Below are positions 8,405-18,105 of a DNA stretch of 64,000 nucleotides, one piece after another. This stretch comes from a bacterium (lineage in GTDB: Bacteria > Actinomycetota > Acidimicrobiia > Acidimicrobiales > Ilumatobacteraceae). Numbering within the stretch: the first letter of the stretch is position 1; each line of letters starts with the position of its first letter. Position numbers and translations under genes: made by a program. A model generated the notes under the pieces. The model was not told the origin of the DNA. It saw nothing but the letters and a program-made list of their open reading frames with translations, and ran no database searches. The stretch is from contig JAPOKO010000001.1 of the NCBI GenBank assembly GCA_029977615.1, forward strand, positions 83,627 through 147,626. The letters run 5' to 3'.

Positions 8405-9747
8405 GAAACCAGTTCGTTAACACAGTCAGCAAAGACTGACGTATGTAGATCCACATCTACATCGGTGTGAAATGGTGTCATGAGTGCCATGTTGTGAAAT
8501 GGCGTGAGCAAAATGCCTCTGTTCAACGCGTAAAGGTGCATGTAGGACTCAAGTGCATCATTTACTGAAGCTGCCGCCTGCGCGCCGTTTTGAGGGTGCT
8601 CCGAAAACCAGTATTCAGCGCGACATCCAAGTTGCTGCACAGTCCAAGGCAATTGGTATTGATCAATAACATTTTGCACACCTTTGCTCCAGCGTGTTGC
8701 CAAAGGAATCGCTACATCAAAATCCTCCTGACGAAGAGCGTGGGTTAGTGTCGCGCGAATCGCAGCACCTGCTAGCGCACTTCCGCTCAAAGTACCGCCG
8801 ATGCCAGAAACGTCTAGGTCGTGCCCTTGCATGAGATTCTCCACCTTGATTGCAATGTCACTGGACATTCCGTAGGCCGCAACTGGAATTCCACCGCCAA
8901 TTGTTTTTCCAATTACCAACATGTCGGCATCGATCCCCCACAGCCGCGATGCTCCTTGCGGACCTGCGCAGATGGTGTGCGTTTCATCGAGAATAAGAAT
9001 CACACCATGCTTTCGCGTCAGTTGACGGACACCTTCTAAATATCCGCTTTGGGGCAACACAATTCCGATGTTTGTCAACGCGGGTTCCATCAGCACGCAT
9101 GCAACGTCTCCACCAGCAAGCGCTTTTTCCATAGCCGACAAATCGTTGTATGGCACAGCAATTGTCGTGATACCAGGATGAACTTGTGGACCGATTGCAC
9201 CTGGACGGCTAACCGTCTGTCCATCTTCATCCAAAATGACCAGTGTTTCGTCAACAGTTCCGTGATAGCACCAATCATTGACGACAATTTTTGGTTTACC
9301 TGTTAACTGGCGAGCGAGGCGAAGGCTGAATCGGTTCGCGTCAGTAGCACTGAGACAAAATTGCCACTTACTCAGACCGAATCGTTCTGAAAGATGATTC
9401 GCAACCCACGACAAATCAGATGAAGGCAACATCGTGGTGAATCCCCGTTGCGACTGCTGCGCAATCGCTTGCGAAATTGGTTTGTTGGCATGACCAGTCA
9501 TTGAGCCCGTGTCACCCAGGCAGAAGTCAACATATTCATTGCCGTCGATATCAACGATGCGTCCCCCCTCTGCACTTTCTGCAATAACGGGGAATGGACC
9601 GGCCCATCGCTTCATCCACGGCATGGGAACCCCTGCCAATAATGATGACTGCGACCGAGCTGACTCCTGTTGTGACCGTGGGTGGTTCTGAACGAACATG
9701 TCCACTTCAGTTCTCATGAGTTCTGCAATGCGTGATTCAGCAACCAT
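8401..9747 (-). CDS. Class III PLP-dependent aminotransferase (GSA-aminomutase-like)
   Basis: A 448-residue fold-type I enzyme. Motifs include DGNEYVDFCLGD near the N-terminus, ILDETHT (the Asp that binds the PLP nitrogen), and the Schiff-base lysine in MLVIGKTIGGGIP. It resembles the glutamate-1-semialdehyde aminomutase branch, but several features and the context argue against haem synthesis: it carries an N-terminal extension and sits beside carbamoyl-amino-acid hydrolases and a transporter. A transaminase disposing of the freed amino acid or beta-alanine is a reasonable inference. It is divergent from the M20 hydrolase (52-base gap). Confidence 0.82.
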   Translation of the reverse strand: MVAESRIAELMRTEVDMFVQNHPRSQQESARSQSSLLAGVPMPWMKRWAGPFPVIAESAEGGRIVDIDGNEYVDFCLGDTGSMTGHANKPISQAIAQQSQRGFTTMLPSSDLSWVANHLSERFGLSKWQFCLSATDANRFSLRLARQLTGKPKIVVNDWCYHGTVDETLVILDEDGQTVSRPGAIGPQVHPGITTIAVPYNDLSAMEKALAGGDVACVLMEPALTNIGIVLPQSGYLEGVRQLTRKHGVILILDETHTICAGPQGASRLWGIDADMLVIGKTIGGGIPVAAYGMSSDIAIKVENLMQGHDLDVSGIGGTLSGSALAGAAIRATLTHALRQEDFDVAIPLATRWSKGVQNVIDQYQLPWTVQQLGCRAEYWFSEHPQNGAQAAASVNDALESYMHLYALNRGILLTPFHNMALMTPFHTDVDVDLHTSVFADCVNELVS

Positions 9748-9799
9748 GCAGCCATTCTTGTAGATCCTCGTCTGAAGTTGTTGCTTCTACAATGGATTT

Positions 9800-11035
9800 A
9801 TGAAATCACTGCGTATTAATGGACAACGGCTTATGGATCGAATCATGGCGTTGGCAGCGATATCTCCGATTGAAGGAGGCGGAAACTGTCGTCTTGCGCT
9901 AACCGATGACGATAAGGATGGTCGCGATCTTGTCATTACATGGATGAAAGATTTGGGTTTGGAAATATCCATTGATGTCGTTGGCAATATCGTTGGCGTC
10001 TGGAATGTTGGATCGGGTGCGTCAGTCATGACGGGATCGCATATTGATACCGTTAGAACAGGTGGAAAATACGATGGAAATCTTGGAGTACTTGCCGGAT
10101 TAGAAGTAATTGAAACTCTGCAGCAGGCTGGAATAACTCCACCACGACCAATCTCTGTTGCCGTATTCACTGACGAAGAAGGAGCACGATTCGCTCCTGA
10201 CATGCTTGGTTCGCTCGTGTTTGTTGGTGGGTTGTCGGTTGAGGAAGCCCTTGATATTCGCGCAATTGATGGTCCTCGTCTAGGCGACGAATTACAGCGC
10301 ATTGGTTACGCCGGGAGTACTCCATGCCCGCAAACTCCTCCTCACGCTTTTGTGGAGCTGCATATTGAACAAGGTCCACTACTTGAGGCCAATGGGATTC
10401 GATTTGGCGCAGTTACTGGTGTGCAAGGAATTTCTTGGCAAGAACTCACCATTACAGGACAGAGCAATCATGCGGGCACCACTCCGATGCGATTGCGAAA
10501 GGATCCAGTTGTCGTAGTGGCTGAAGTTGCGAAGTTCCTGCACGACCTAGCTCTGCGATATGGCGGTAATCAGGTGTGCACCGTAGGAAAGATCGATATT
10601 CATCCAAGTTTGATCAATGTCGTGGCAGCTAAGGCCACCATGACTTTGGATGTGCGAAATACCGATGAGATGTTGCTCCGTAAAGCAGAAGCCGAAATTT
10701 CAACATTCATTTCAGAAATTGCAAAACGTGAGAACGTCACCACTGCTGTTCGAACGCTCGCACGATTCGAACCAGTGCAATTTGATCAGCGAGTGATTGA
10801 CATCGTTCACCGCCATGCAATAGATCTTGGAGAGACAGTTCAATACATGCCCTCGGGTGCTGGCCACGATGCACAGATGCTGGCTCGCGTGTGCCCTACC
10901 GCCATGATCTTTACGCAAAGCAAGGATGGCCTCAGCCACAACGCCGCTGAGTACACATCACCCAAGGATCTTGAAGATGGTGCAAATATTTTGTTGCACA
11001 CCATGCTGACTCTTGCTGAGACCGATTTTTCATAA
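9800..11035 (+). CDS. M20-family N-carbamoyl-L-amino acid / allantoate-type amidohydrolase
   Basis: A 411-residue dinuclear zinc hydrolase. Expected metal ligands are visible: His in TGSHIDTV, Asp in YDGNLGVLAG, Glu in TDEEGARF, His in ELHIEQGP and His near the C-terminus in SHNAAEYT. The dimerisation-domain pattern SNHAGTTPM is also present. The family includes L-carbamoylase, allantoate amidohydrolase, ureidoglycolate hydrolase and beta-ureidopropionase. All release ammonia and CO2 from carbamoylated amines, so the role here is nitrogen scavenging. The next gene, 42 bases away, is a D-specific carbamoylase homologue, and the two probably form one operon. Confidence 0.88.
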   Translation: MKSLRINGQRLMDRIMALAAISPIEGGGNCRLALTDDDKDGRDLVITWMKDLGLEISIDVVGNIVGVWNVGSGASVMTGSHIDTVRTGGKYDGNLGVLAGLEVIETLQQAGITPPRPISVAVFTDEEGARFAPDMLGSLVFVGGLSVEEALDIRAIDGPRLGDELQRIGYAGSTPCPQTPPHAFVELHIEQGPLLEANGIRFGAVTGVQGISWQELTITGQSNHAGTTPMRLRKDPVVVVAEVAKFLHDLALRYGGNQVCTVGKIDIHPSLINVVAAKATMTLDVRNTDEMLLRKAEAEISTFISEIAKRENVTTAVRTLARFEPVQFDQRVIDIVHRHAIDLGETVQYMPSGAGHDAQMLARVCPTAMIFTQSKDGLSHNAAEYTSPKDLEDGANILLHTMLTLAETDFS

Positions 11036-11077
11036 CACTTCCAACTAGCGCTCGCACGAACAATTAGGCTCATCGTC

Positions 11078-12004
11078 ATGACAAGAATCGTCACTGTCGC
11101 GGCAGCTCAGTTAGGACCTATCCAGAGAGACGACTCTCGCGAGTCGTGTGTAGAACGAATGATTGTGCTTCTGCGACAGTCGTCATCAACCGGTTGTGAC
11201 CTCGTGGTGTTCCCAGAACTAGCACTGACCACGTTTTTCCCTCGTTGGTTTGTTCAAGACATCAATGAGGCAGATCATTGGTATGAGACTTCTATGCCAA
11301 ATGCTGCAACACAACCACTTTTTGATGAAGCGAAACGGTTGAGGATTGGTTTTTCACTTGGATATGCCGAACTAACGCCCGATGGTCAGCGATTTAACAC
11401 TCAGATACTGGTTGAAAAAGATGGATCTGTTGTCGCCAAGTATCGCAAAGTGCATATTCCTGGACATGAAGAACACGAACCTGATCGGCCATTCCAACAC
11501 GCTGAGCGTTACTACTTCACGCCGAGCAACGAAGGCTTTGGAGTGTGGAAAGCATTTGGAGGTCGCATTGGAATGATGATTTGCAATGACCGGCGATGGC
11601 CAGAAACGTATCGCGAAATGGGTTTGCAAGGTGTCGAAATGATCCTGTGTGGATACAACACACCACTCCATTACGTTCCGGATCCGTCGCAGGATGCTCT
11701 TGCTGGCTTCCACAATGCACTTGTCATGCAAAGTGGCGCCTATCAGAATGGAACATTCGTTGTAGGAGTGGCCAAAGGCGGCTTGGAAGAAGGTGTTGAC
11801 AGCCTTGCTGACTCCAGCATTATTGGTCCATCGGGCGAAATTCTCGCAAAAACCACGACTAATGGCGACGAAATTGCCGTCGCGGCTTGTGATTTGGACT
11901 GGTGCTACCAGTACAAGAACACCCTGTTTGATTTCGACCGCTATCGACGTCCAGAGGTGTATCAGCGCATCACCCGACAGCGGGGCGCCATAGTCGCCGA
12001 TTAG
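11078..12004 (+). CDS. N-carbamoyl-D-amino-acid hydrolase (nitrilase superfamily)
   Basis: Hydrolyses N-carbamoyl-D-amino acids to the free amino acid, ammonia and CO2. The 308-residue protein follows the Agrobacterium D-carbamoylase closely as I recall that sequence: VVFPELALTTFFPRW, RFNTQILV, KYRKVHIPGH and ICNDRRWPE are all matched. The catalytic triad is Glu47, Lys124 and Cys169. A beta-ureidopropionase activity is a weaker alternative. No hydantoinase or dihydropyrimidinase is in the window, so the source of the carbamoyl compound would be elsewhere or imported. Confidence 0.9.
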   Translation: MTRIVTVAAAQLGPIQRDDSRESCVERMIVLLRQSSSTGCDLVVFPELALTTFFPRWFVQDINEADHWYETSMPNAATQPLFDEAKRLRIGFSLGYAELTPDGQRFNTQILVEKDGSVVAKYRKVHIPGHEEHEPDRPFQHAERYYFTPSNEGFGVWKAFGGRIGMMICNDRRWPETYREMGLQGVEMILCGYNTPLHYVPDPSQDALAGFHNALVMQSGAYQNGTFVVGVAKGGLEEGVDSLADSSIIGPSGEILAKTTTNGDEIAVAACDLDWCYQYKNTLFDFDRYRRPEVYQRITRQRGAIVAD

Positions 12005-12009
12005 GTCTT

Positions 12010-12026
12010 TTTTACATTATGTAAAA
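12010..12026. promoter_or_regulatory. Perfect 8+1+8 palindrome, candidate operator
   Basis: TTTTACAT-T-ATGTAAAA is a perfect inverted repeat with a one-base centre. It lies in the 73-base gap between the D-carbamoylase stop and the first molybdenum hydroxylase gene, about 50 bases before that start. Size and symmetry fit a dimeric helix-turn-helix repressor site. No regulator gene of a matching kind is in the window. Confidence 0.45.
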
Positions 12027-12077
12027 CCCAAACCCAATAGGTGTATGGTAAACCTAGAAATCTGCGAGGGGGCGGGA

Positions 12078-14663
12078 ATGGAAGAAACTCGGGTTCAATT
12101 CGTTGCGAATGGCGTCCCCGTGAGCGTACGGAGCAACCATCCCCATCTGCTTTCCGCACTTCGTGAAGAGCTCAATATCACATCGCCAAAAGATGGTTGC
12201 TCGCCAAGCGGACAATGTGGCTGTTGCACCGTGTTTGTAAATGGCAAAGCCGTTGTCAGTTGTCAAACCAGTTTGGAAAAAGTCGCAGGCGGTGAGGTAA
12301 CAACGCTCGAAGGCATTGAAGAGTCTGAACGTAAAAAGTATTCAGACGCATTTGCCGCCTGTGGTGGCTTGCAATGTGGATTCTGTATTCCAGGCATTGT
12401 CGTTCGCGCGAAGGCACAGGTGGACAAAAAAGGCGCTGACCTTAAGCGCGAAGACATGGCCCGCCATCTTGGTGCTCACCTATGTCGATGCACTGGATAT
12501 GTAAAAGTTCTTGATGCAATCGAGATGGTTGCACAGGGAGTTACGCCAGACTTGCCACAAGTTGGTGGCATCGGATCGCGCAGCGTTAAGTATGAAGCTC
12601 ACGAACTCGCACTTGGTGATCGTGGATACGTTGACGACATACGGGTCGACGGAATGTTGCACGCTTCTTTGCATTTCACTAAGCATGCGCGAGCAAAGGT
12701 AATCGGCATTGACAGCTCGAAAGCTCTTGCCATGAGCGGAGTCACAGCGGTGTTCACTGCAGCTGATATTCCTGGCGAACTGATGGTGGGCATCATCTAT
12801 AAAGACTGGCCAGTCATGATTCCAGTTGGTGGATATACGTCGTACGCCGGAGATGTTCTAGCTGTTGTAGTTGCACAAGACCGAATCACCGCTCGGGCAG
12901 CAGCGGAATTAATTGAAATTGAATACGAAGTGTTGAAGCCAATTACGAATCCGCGTCATGCTATACACAGCGACGAGATTGCGGTGTGGAAGACGCAATC
13001 AAACGTTTTGAGCACCAGCACCTATAAACGTGGAGACGTTGAGGCAGCCTTTGCTCAGTGTGCGCACATCGTTGAACAAGACTTCAGCACACAGCGAATT
13101 GAACACGCTTTTCTAGAGCCGGAGAGCACGCTCGCCGTTCCTTCCGAAGATGGCACTCGCCTGCATGTGTATTCAGGTGGTCAAGGTATTTGGGACGACC
13201 GCAATGACATTGCGAACCTGCTTGGATTGTCCAATGAGCAAGTAACTGTTGAACTCATCACCAACGGTGGGGCTTTTGGCGGCAAGGAAGACATGAGCAA
13301 CCAAGCGCATGCATCACTTGCTGCATGGTTACTGCAGGTTCCAGTGAAGTGCACGCTTTCGCGAGAGGAAAGCTTCCTCATGCACGCCAAACGACACCCC
13401 ATTGACATGTCGTACAAGATTGGATGTGATGCTGAAGGCAAGATACTCGCGCTGCATGTGCGTGCGATTGGTGACAGCGGCGCTTATGCCAGCGTTGGCA
13501 TGAAAGTACTTGAACGTATGGCTGGTCACGCCAGTGGCCCATATCAAGTTCCAAACATTGACGTTGAAGCCATTGCGGTTCGCACCAATAATCCCGTATG
13601 CGGAGCCTTCCGTGGTTTCGGAGCTAACCAAGCACAATTTGCGATGGAAGGTGTGCTTGATCGATTAGCTGAAAAAGTTGGTATGGACGGTTGGTCCATT
13701 CGTCGTGCAAACGTCATCATGCCGGGCATGGTGTGGGGTCCTGGCCAAATCATGGATGATGGTTGTCTCGGTGCATCAAAGTGTCTCGACGCAATTAAGC
13801 CGGCCTACGACGAAGCACGTTCGTCAGGCAAAGCAATTGGCCTTGGTCTAGGTCTGAAAAACAGCGGACTCGGAAATGGGTTTAAAGAAATCACACGAGC
13901 TGTCGTTCACTTTAAACATGACGGTCGTATAGAAGTTCGTCACGGTTGGACCGAAATGGGCCAAGGAATTAACACCGTTGCACAGCAGGTTGCGGTTGAA
14001 GAACTCGGCGTTGATGGCTCACTCATCGACGTCATCGTTGACACAACACGCGAGCTCGGTCTTGGTCAAACAACTGGCTCACGTGGAACCCTCATGGGAG
14101 CAGGTGCGGTTAAGGCTGCTTGTGAGGCAGCACGCGCTGCCAATTGCGAAGTTGGTGTAGATCACTTCGGTGAATACCGGGTCGACTGGACAACCAAACT
14201 TGGCGAGCCTGGCGTGGAGAATCCGATCATTCACTCCACATTTGGATACGCAGCACAGATGGTGGTTATCGATCGCGAAACAGGAAAAATAGAACACGTC
14301 GTTGCAGCCCACGACGTTGGTCGAGCAGTAAACCCACAACTTTGTGAAGGACAAATTGAAGGCTCTGTCCACATGGGGCTTGGTTATGCATTAAGTGAAG
14401 ACTTCCCTAGCGACCCAGAGACGGGTTTCCCACTGAGCAAAACATTGCGCAGTCTTGGCATTCTTCGAGCCAAAGACGTACCAAAAATTTCAGTACAACT
14501 AGTCGAGTCGGCTCAACCCAATTCTCCATACGGAATTAAAGGCGTTGGTGAAATTGGATTAGTTCCAACCGCTGGTGCTGTTGCCGCAGCCTTGTACGAC
14601 TTTGATGGCGTGTGGCGTTCCAAGTTGCCAATGAAGCGCGATGATTCGAGCAACGAGGACTGA
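12078..14663 (+). CDS. Fused 2Fe-2S / molybdopterin hydroxylase (XdhD-like)
   Basis: A xanthine-dehydrogenase-family enzyme with the iron-sulfur and molybdenum subunits in one chain and no FAD domain. I placed the start at ATG 12078, after GAGGGGGCGGGA, giving 861 residues. The N-terminal domain (about 1-165) has both clusters: CSPSGQCGCC and CGFCIP...CRCTG. The rest is the Mo subunit, with GGAFGGKED, AFRGFGANQ and the active-site Glu in IKGVGEIG. The fusion plus SsnA-like and FAD-subunit neighbours resembles E. coli xdhD-ssnA-ygfM, a cluster linked to selenium-dependent molybdenum hydroxylases. The substrate is probably a purine or similar N-heterocycle, but this is inferred. Confidence 0.88.
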   Translation: MEETRVQFVANGVPVSVRSNHPHLLSALREELNITSPKDGCSPSGQCGCCTVFVNGKAVVSCQTSLEKVAGGEVTTLEGIEESERKKYSDAFAACGGLQCGFCIPGIVVRAKAQVDKKGADLKREDMARHLGAHLCRCTGYVKVLDAIEMVAQGVTPDLPQVGGIGSRSVKYEAHELALGDRGYVDDIRVDGMLHASLHFTKHARAKVIGIDSSKALAMSGVTAVFTAADIPGELMVGIIYKDWPVMIPVGGYTSYAGDVLAVVVAQDRITARAAAELIEIEYEVLKPITNPRHAIHSDEIAVWKTQSNVLSTSTYKRGDVEAAFAQCAHIVEQDFSTQRIEHAFLEPESTLAVPSEDGTRLHVYSGGQGIWDDRNDIANLLGLSNEQVTVELITNGGAFGGKEDMSNQAHASLAAWLLQVPVKCTLSREESFLMHAKRHPIDMSYKIGCDAEGKILALHVRAIGDSGAYASVGMKVLERMAGHASGPYQVPNIDVEAIAVRTNNPVCGAFRGFGANQAQFAMEGVLDRLAEKVGMDGWSIRRANVIMPGMVWGPGQIMDDGCLGASKCLDAIKPAYDEARSSGKAIGLGLGLKNSGLGNGFKEITRAVVHFKHDGRIEVRHGWTEMGQGINTVAQQVAVEELGVDGSLIDVIVDTTRELGLGQTTGSRGTLMGAGAVKAACEAARAANCEVGVDHFGEYRVDWTTKLGEPGVENPIIHSTFGYAAQMVVIDRETGKIEHVVAAHDVGRAVNPQLCEGQIEGSVHMGLGYALSEDFPSDPETGFPLSKTLRSLGILRAKDVPKISVQLVESAQPNSPYGIKGVGEIGLVPTAGAVAAALYDFDGVWRSKLPMKRDDSSNED

Positions 14664-14665
14664 GC

Positions 14666-15736
14666 ATGACGAATACAACACCAGGGATGGTCTGTGCTCA
14701 TCATCATCTCTACAGTTCGCTTGCCCGCGGGATGCCAGCCCCCCGAGGCAATACCGACTCGTTCATTTCCATCCTGGAAAACATCTGGTGGCGATTAGAC
14801 GCAGCGCTTGATCTCGACATGATTTATTGGTCTGCAGCACTTGGAGCCGCAGAAGCCCTTGCAAGCGGAACAACATGCATCATCGATCACCATGAATCGC
14901 CAAATGCAATCGAAGGATCTCTCGCAACCATTTCCAAGGCTTGTCGCGACGTTGGTGTACGCGTGAACACGAGCTACGGCGTTACTGATAGATGGGATAA
15001 CGACGGCAATCTGCATTCGAGCGTCAATCGCTCTGTGAAAATGACATCTGCAGCCCGACGTGGCCTTGATGAAGGTTTAGCTTTCATCAAGAGCGGTGGT
15101 CGAGGCATGATCGGCGTTCACGCAGCGTTTACTTGTGGAGACGAAACCCTCAGTGAAGCTGCTGCCCTTGCTTCATCTTTAGGCGTAGGTGTGCACATTC
15201 ATGTTGCTGAAGGTATTGACGACCTAGATGCCGGATCGCGTCTCGAATCGCTCGCCCAAGATGATTGGCTACTTGTGCATGCCGTGCATCTAGACCGAGA
15301 TCTCAAGGGTTCGATCGTTCACAACCCCCGTTCAAATATGAACAATTCAGTTGGATACGCAAAGCCCACAGAGCGTCCAAATCCAATCCTTCTGGGAACA
15401 GACGGAATCGGAGCAAACATGATGGAGGAATCACGCCTCGCATACGTTCGCCTCCGCGAATACGACGTCACTCAGAATCCAACTGTTGTTAACACGTGGC
15501 TTGATAACAACTATCAGTTCTTCCCAGAAGCAAAAAACGACAAAGTTGTCTGGTCATACGACAGCATGGAGAGCCCTTGGCACACTGCATTCACCACCGA
15601 CATGCAGGTTCTTTCTGTGGATGTTGATAACGAGAGGGTGTACGAAGATGGCGAGTTAAAGCGAATGGATATTCAAGAAGTTCGAACGAAAGCACGTGAA
15701 CAAGCACAAAGATTATTTGAAAGGTTGGAAGCATGA
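14666..15736 (+). CDS. SsnA-like amidohydrolase lacking the N-terminal sandwich domain
   Basis: A TIM-barrel metal-dependent deaminase/aminohydrolase. Motifs are the HxH pair in [13 protein letters not shown] (residues 11-23), HVAEG, the VHAVHL histidine and LGTDGIG (metal Asp). The pattern [13 protein letters not shown] is typical of SsnA. The protein is 356 residues against about 440. It begins at barrel strand 1, so the 50-60 residues of N-terminal beta-sandwich found in relatives are missing; the C-terminal helix is present. It starts 2 bases after the hydroxylase stop, leaving no room for the missing part. It may deaminate an aminopurine or pterin. Confidence 0.82.
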   Translation: MTNTTPGMVCAHHHLYSSLARGMPAPRGNTDSFISILENIWWRLDAALDLDMIYWSAALGAAEALASGTTCIIDHHESPNAIEGSLATISKACRDVGVRVNTSYGVTDRWDNDGNLHSSVNRSVKMTSAARRGLDEGLAFIKSGGRGMIGVHAAFTCGDETLSEAAALASSLGVGVHIHVAEGIDDLDAGSRLESLAQDDWLLVHAVHLDRDLKGSIVHNPRSNMNNSVGYAKPTERPNPILLGTDGIGANMMEESRLAYVRLREYDVTQNPTVVNTWLDNNYQFFPEAKNDKVVWSYDSMESPWHTAFTTDMQVLSVDVDNERVYEDGELKRMDIQEVRTKAREQAQRLFERLEA

Positions 15737-16773
15737 GTATTCCCGCAGCAGCAGTCAATCCGAAGACCGGCAAGGCGCGTATGGCCATTTACCTGCAAGA
15801 CGCACATCCGATTCGCGAAGGAATGGCATTCGCGCAATACGCAGAGTCAAAGGGTTTCGAAGCCGTATGGCAGGCCGAAAGCAGATTGGTGCGCGAGGCA
15901 ACTGTTCCGATGGCGGCATTTGCTTCAGTAACGAACAACATCAAGGTTGGTTCGGGAGTTGTTGACTGTTGGAGCCGCAATCCGGCTCGTCTAGCTGCCA
16001 CGTTTTCCACTCTTGATGACCTTGCACCTGGACGAGTCATTCTCGGTATTGGCGCCTGGTGGGACCCATTGGCTCAAAAAGTTGGCATCTCACGTGCGAA
16101 ACCACTTCGTGCAATGCGTGAGATCGTCACTGCAGTGCGCGCGTTATTGCATAACGAGAATGTCACCTTCAATGGCGAGTTCGTGCACTTCGATGGAATC
16201 GAACTTGACTACGTATATCAGGAGCGTCGCGCAAAGGACGTACCTATTTACATTGGCGCTACCGGAATGCAAATGATGGAGCTCACAGGTGAAATCGCTG
16301 ACGGAGTTGTGCTGAATTATTTGGTCTCTCCCGACTACAACAAACAAGCCATGGAGGCTTTGCAAACAGGTGCGAATAAGGCGGGACGCAATATTGACGA
16401 TATCGATCGACCTCAGCTTGTGGTGTGCAGCGTTCATGAAGATCGTCAGACCGCGTTAGACATGGCTCGCGAGATGGTCACTCAGTATCTTGGCCAGCAA
16501 CCACACATCATGAAGGCCTCTGGCGTTCCTCAGTCTTTGCTTGACAAGGTGGCCGAGGTTCTCACATGGCCTGCAACACACGAACAAGTGACTGCAGCAT
16601 CAAAGTTGGTACCGGACGAGATCGTGCAAATGCTTACAGCAAGTGGCACTCCTGCCGAAGCCCGCGAGCAGGTGCGTCACTATTTGAACAATGGAGCTAC
16701 TTGCCCGATCTTGTATCCACTTGGCGATGTGCATGCAATGATTGATGCTTTCGCAGATTGGGATGGCAACTAA
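15733..16773 (+). CDS. LLM-class flavin/F420-dependent oxidoreductase
   Basis: A 346-residue TIM-barrel oxidoreductase of the luciferase-like monooxygenase superfamily, closest in style to F420-dependent methylene-tetrahydromethanopterin reductase-like proteins. Visible patterns are [37 protein letters not shown] and VPIYIGATG. Its ATG overlaps the SsnA-like stop by 4 bases. Within this operon it may open or reduce a ring intermediate made by the hydroxylases, by analogy with RutA-like enzymes; that role is speculative. Confidence 0.83.
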   Translation: MSIPAAAVNPKTGKARMAIYLQDAHPIREGMAFAQYAESKGFEAVWQAESRLVREATVPMAAFASVTNNIKVGSGVVDCWSRNPARLAATFSTLDDLAPGRVILGIGAWWDPLAQKVGISRAKPLRAMREIVTAVRALLHNENVTFNGEFVHFDGIELDYVYQERRAKDVPIYIGATGMQMMELTGEIADGVVLNYLVSPDYNKQAMEALQTGANKAGRNIDDIDRPQLVVCSVHEDRQTALDMAREMVTQYLGQQPHIMKASGVPQSLLDKVAEVLTWPATHEQVTAASKLVPDEIVQMLTASGTPAEAREQVRHYLNNGATCPILYPLGDVHAMIDAFADWDGN

Positions 16774-16775
16774 AT

Positions 16776-17621
16776 ATGACTGTCATCGTTGCCAAAGAGT
16801 TGACAACAGCACTTGCGGCGTTGCGTGAGCATGATGATGCCCGTCTCATCCAAGGCGGTACCGACCTGATGGTTGAAATCAATTTCAATCACGTAAAGCC
16901 GACAACCATGGTGAGCCTTCGCGACGTTGAAGCACTTCGCACGATTCGCACAGATACCGCAGGAATCTTGACGATCGGTTCTGGTGTTCCCTATTCGGTC
17001 ATTGAAGGAGAGCCTGTTCTCTCGGCCATTCCTGCATTGGCACAGGCTGCACGCACAGTGGGTTCTCCTCAGATACGGGCGGCAGGTTCACTTGGAGGCA
17101 ACCTCGGCACTTGCTCACCCGCAGGCGACACACTTCCCGTGATGTTCGCTCTAGATGCAATGATTCATCTGAACACGCTCGATTCAAGTCGTGTTGTCTC
17201 AATTCATGACTTCATGACAGGGGTGAAACGCAGTGTGCGTCAGCATGACGAGATCATTACGGCAATTGATTTCCCTATCGTTCGAGGTTGGCAAGGTTAT
17301 TCAAAAGTAGGCGTACGCAATGCAATGGTTATTTCCGTGGCTTCAGCATGCTTGGTTGCTGATCTTGAAAATGCCAATGTTCGAATAGCACTCGGCTCCG
17401 TTGGCCCAACCATCATTAGGTGTCGTGAGTCCGAGGCATGGCTCAAATCAACACAAGATCTCTCTGCTGGTCAATCCATTTCAATTGATGTGGCAAATGA
17501 ATTTGGACGACGTGCTGCAGCAGAATCATCACCTATCGACGATCATCGCAGCACAGCAGAATACCGACGACATGCCATTTCGGTCCTCGCTTCACGCTTG
17601 TTAAGGAAGGCTTACCAATGA
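16776..17621 (+). CDS. Molybdenum hydroxylase FAD-binding subunit
   Basis: The medium (electron-transfer) subunit of a xanthine-dehydrogenase-type complex, carrying electrons from the FeS clusters to an acceptor through FAD. ATG at 16776 gives 281 residues. The FAD motifs are LIQGGTDLM near residue 30 and the long AGSLGGNLGTCSPAGD loop at about 105. Its start lies 2 bases after the LLM gene. Its stop overlaps the small subunit by 4 bases. It could serve both this complex and the fused FeS/Mo enzyme upstream, which has no FAD domain. Confidence 0.92.
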   Translation: MTVIVAKELTTALAALREHDDARLIQGGTDLMVEINFNHVKPTTMVSLRDVEALRTIRTDTAGILTIGSGVPYSVIEGEPVLSAIPALAQAARTVGSPQIRAAGSLGGNLGTCSPAGDTLPVMFALDAMIHLNTLDSSRVVSIHDFMTGVKRSVRQHDEIITAIDFPIVRGWQGYSKVGVRNAMVISVASACLVADLENANVRIALGSVGPTIIRCRESEAWLKSTQDLSAGQSISIDVANEFGRRAAAESSPIDDHRSTAEYRRHAISVLASRLLRKAYQ

Positions 17622-18103
17622 GTGCCAATGAGTTCTACTCACTTCGCGTGAATGGAAAAACACACCAAGTACAGGACTCATGGGTTGGCGAAAGCCTGCT
17701 CTATGTACTCCGTGAACGCCTCGGCCTCCCAGGAACAAAAGGTGCATGCGAACAGGGTGAATGCGGTAGCTGCACAGTGCTTATGGATGACGCAGCTGTC
17801 TGTGCGTGCTTGGTAATGGCGGCAACAGCAATCAACAGCGAGATCGTCACAGTTGAAGGTATCACGACTGATTCAACACTCACCGACGTGCAACAAAGCT
17901 TCGTTGATGAGGGAGCCGTGCAATGTGGCTTCTGCACGCCAGGCCTGATTGTTGCAGTTCACCATCTGCTTGAAAAGAACCCTCAACCGTCTGAATTTGA
18001 GGTGAAGGAAGCAATTTCAGGAAATATTTGCAGGTGCACCGGTTACGGTCGTGTTTTCGCTGCCGTAGAAGCGACCATTCGGTCGAGAAATGCTGGAAAG
18101 TAG
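17618..18103 (+). CDS. Molybdenum hydroxylase 2Fe-2S subunit
   Basis: A 161-residue small subunit with a ferredoxin-like cluster (CEQGECGSC with a later CAC) and an all-helical domain carrying the second cluster (CGFCTPG and CRCTGY). It sits between the FAD and Mo subunits in the order FAD-FeS-Mo, the CoxMSL-like arrangement. Its start overlaps the FAD-subunit stop (ATGA), and the Mo subunit begins 2 bases after its stop. Confidence 0.95.
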   Translation: MSANEFYSLRVNGKTHQVQDSWVGESLLYVLRERLGLPGTKGACEQGECGSCTVLMDDAAVCACLVMAATAINSEIVTVEGITTDSTLTDVQQSFVDEGAVQCGFCTPGLIVAVHHLLEKNPQPSEFEVKEAISGNICRCTGYGRVFAAVEATIRSRNAGK

Positions 18104-18105
18104 AT

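Noticed and set aside
8401-9747. Aminotransferase as hemL (glutamate-1-semialdehyde aminomutase)
   Set aside because: The fold matches, but the N-terminal extension, divergent substrate region and catabolic neighbours argue against a haem role.
9787-10302. Open frame of 171 codons on the minus strand inside the M20 amidohydrolase
   Set aside because: Fully antisense to a gene with clear catalytic motifs; low-complexity Ser/Pro-rich translation with no recognisable domain.
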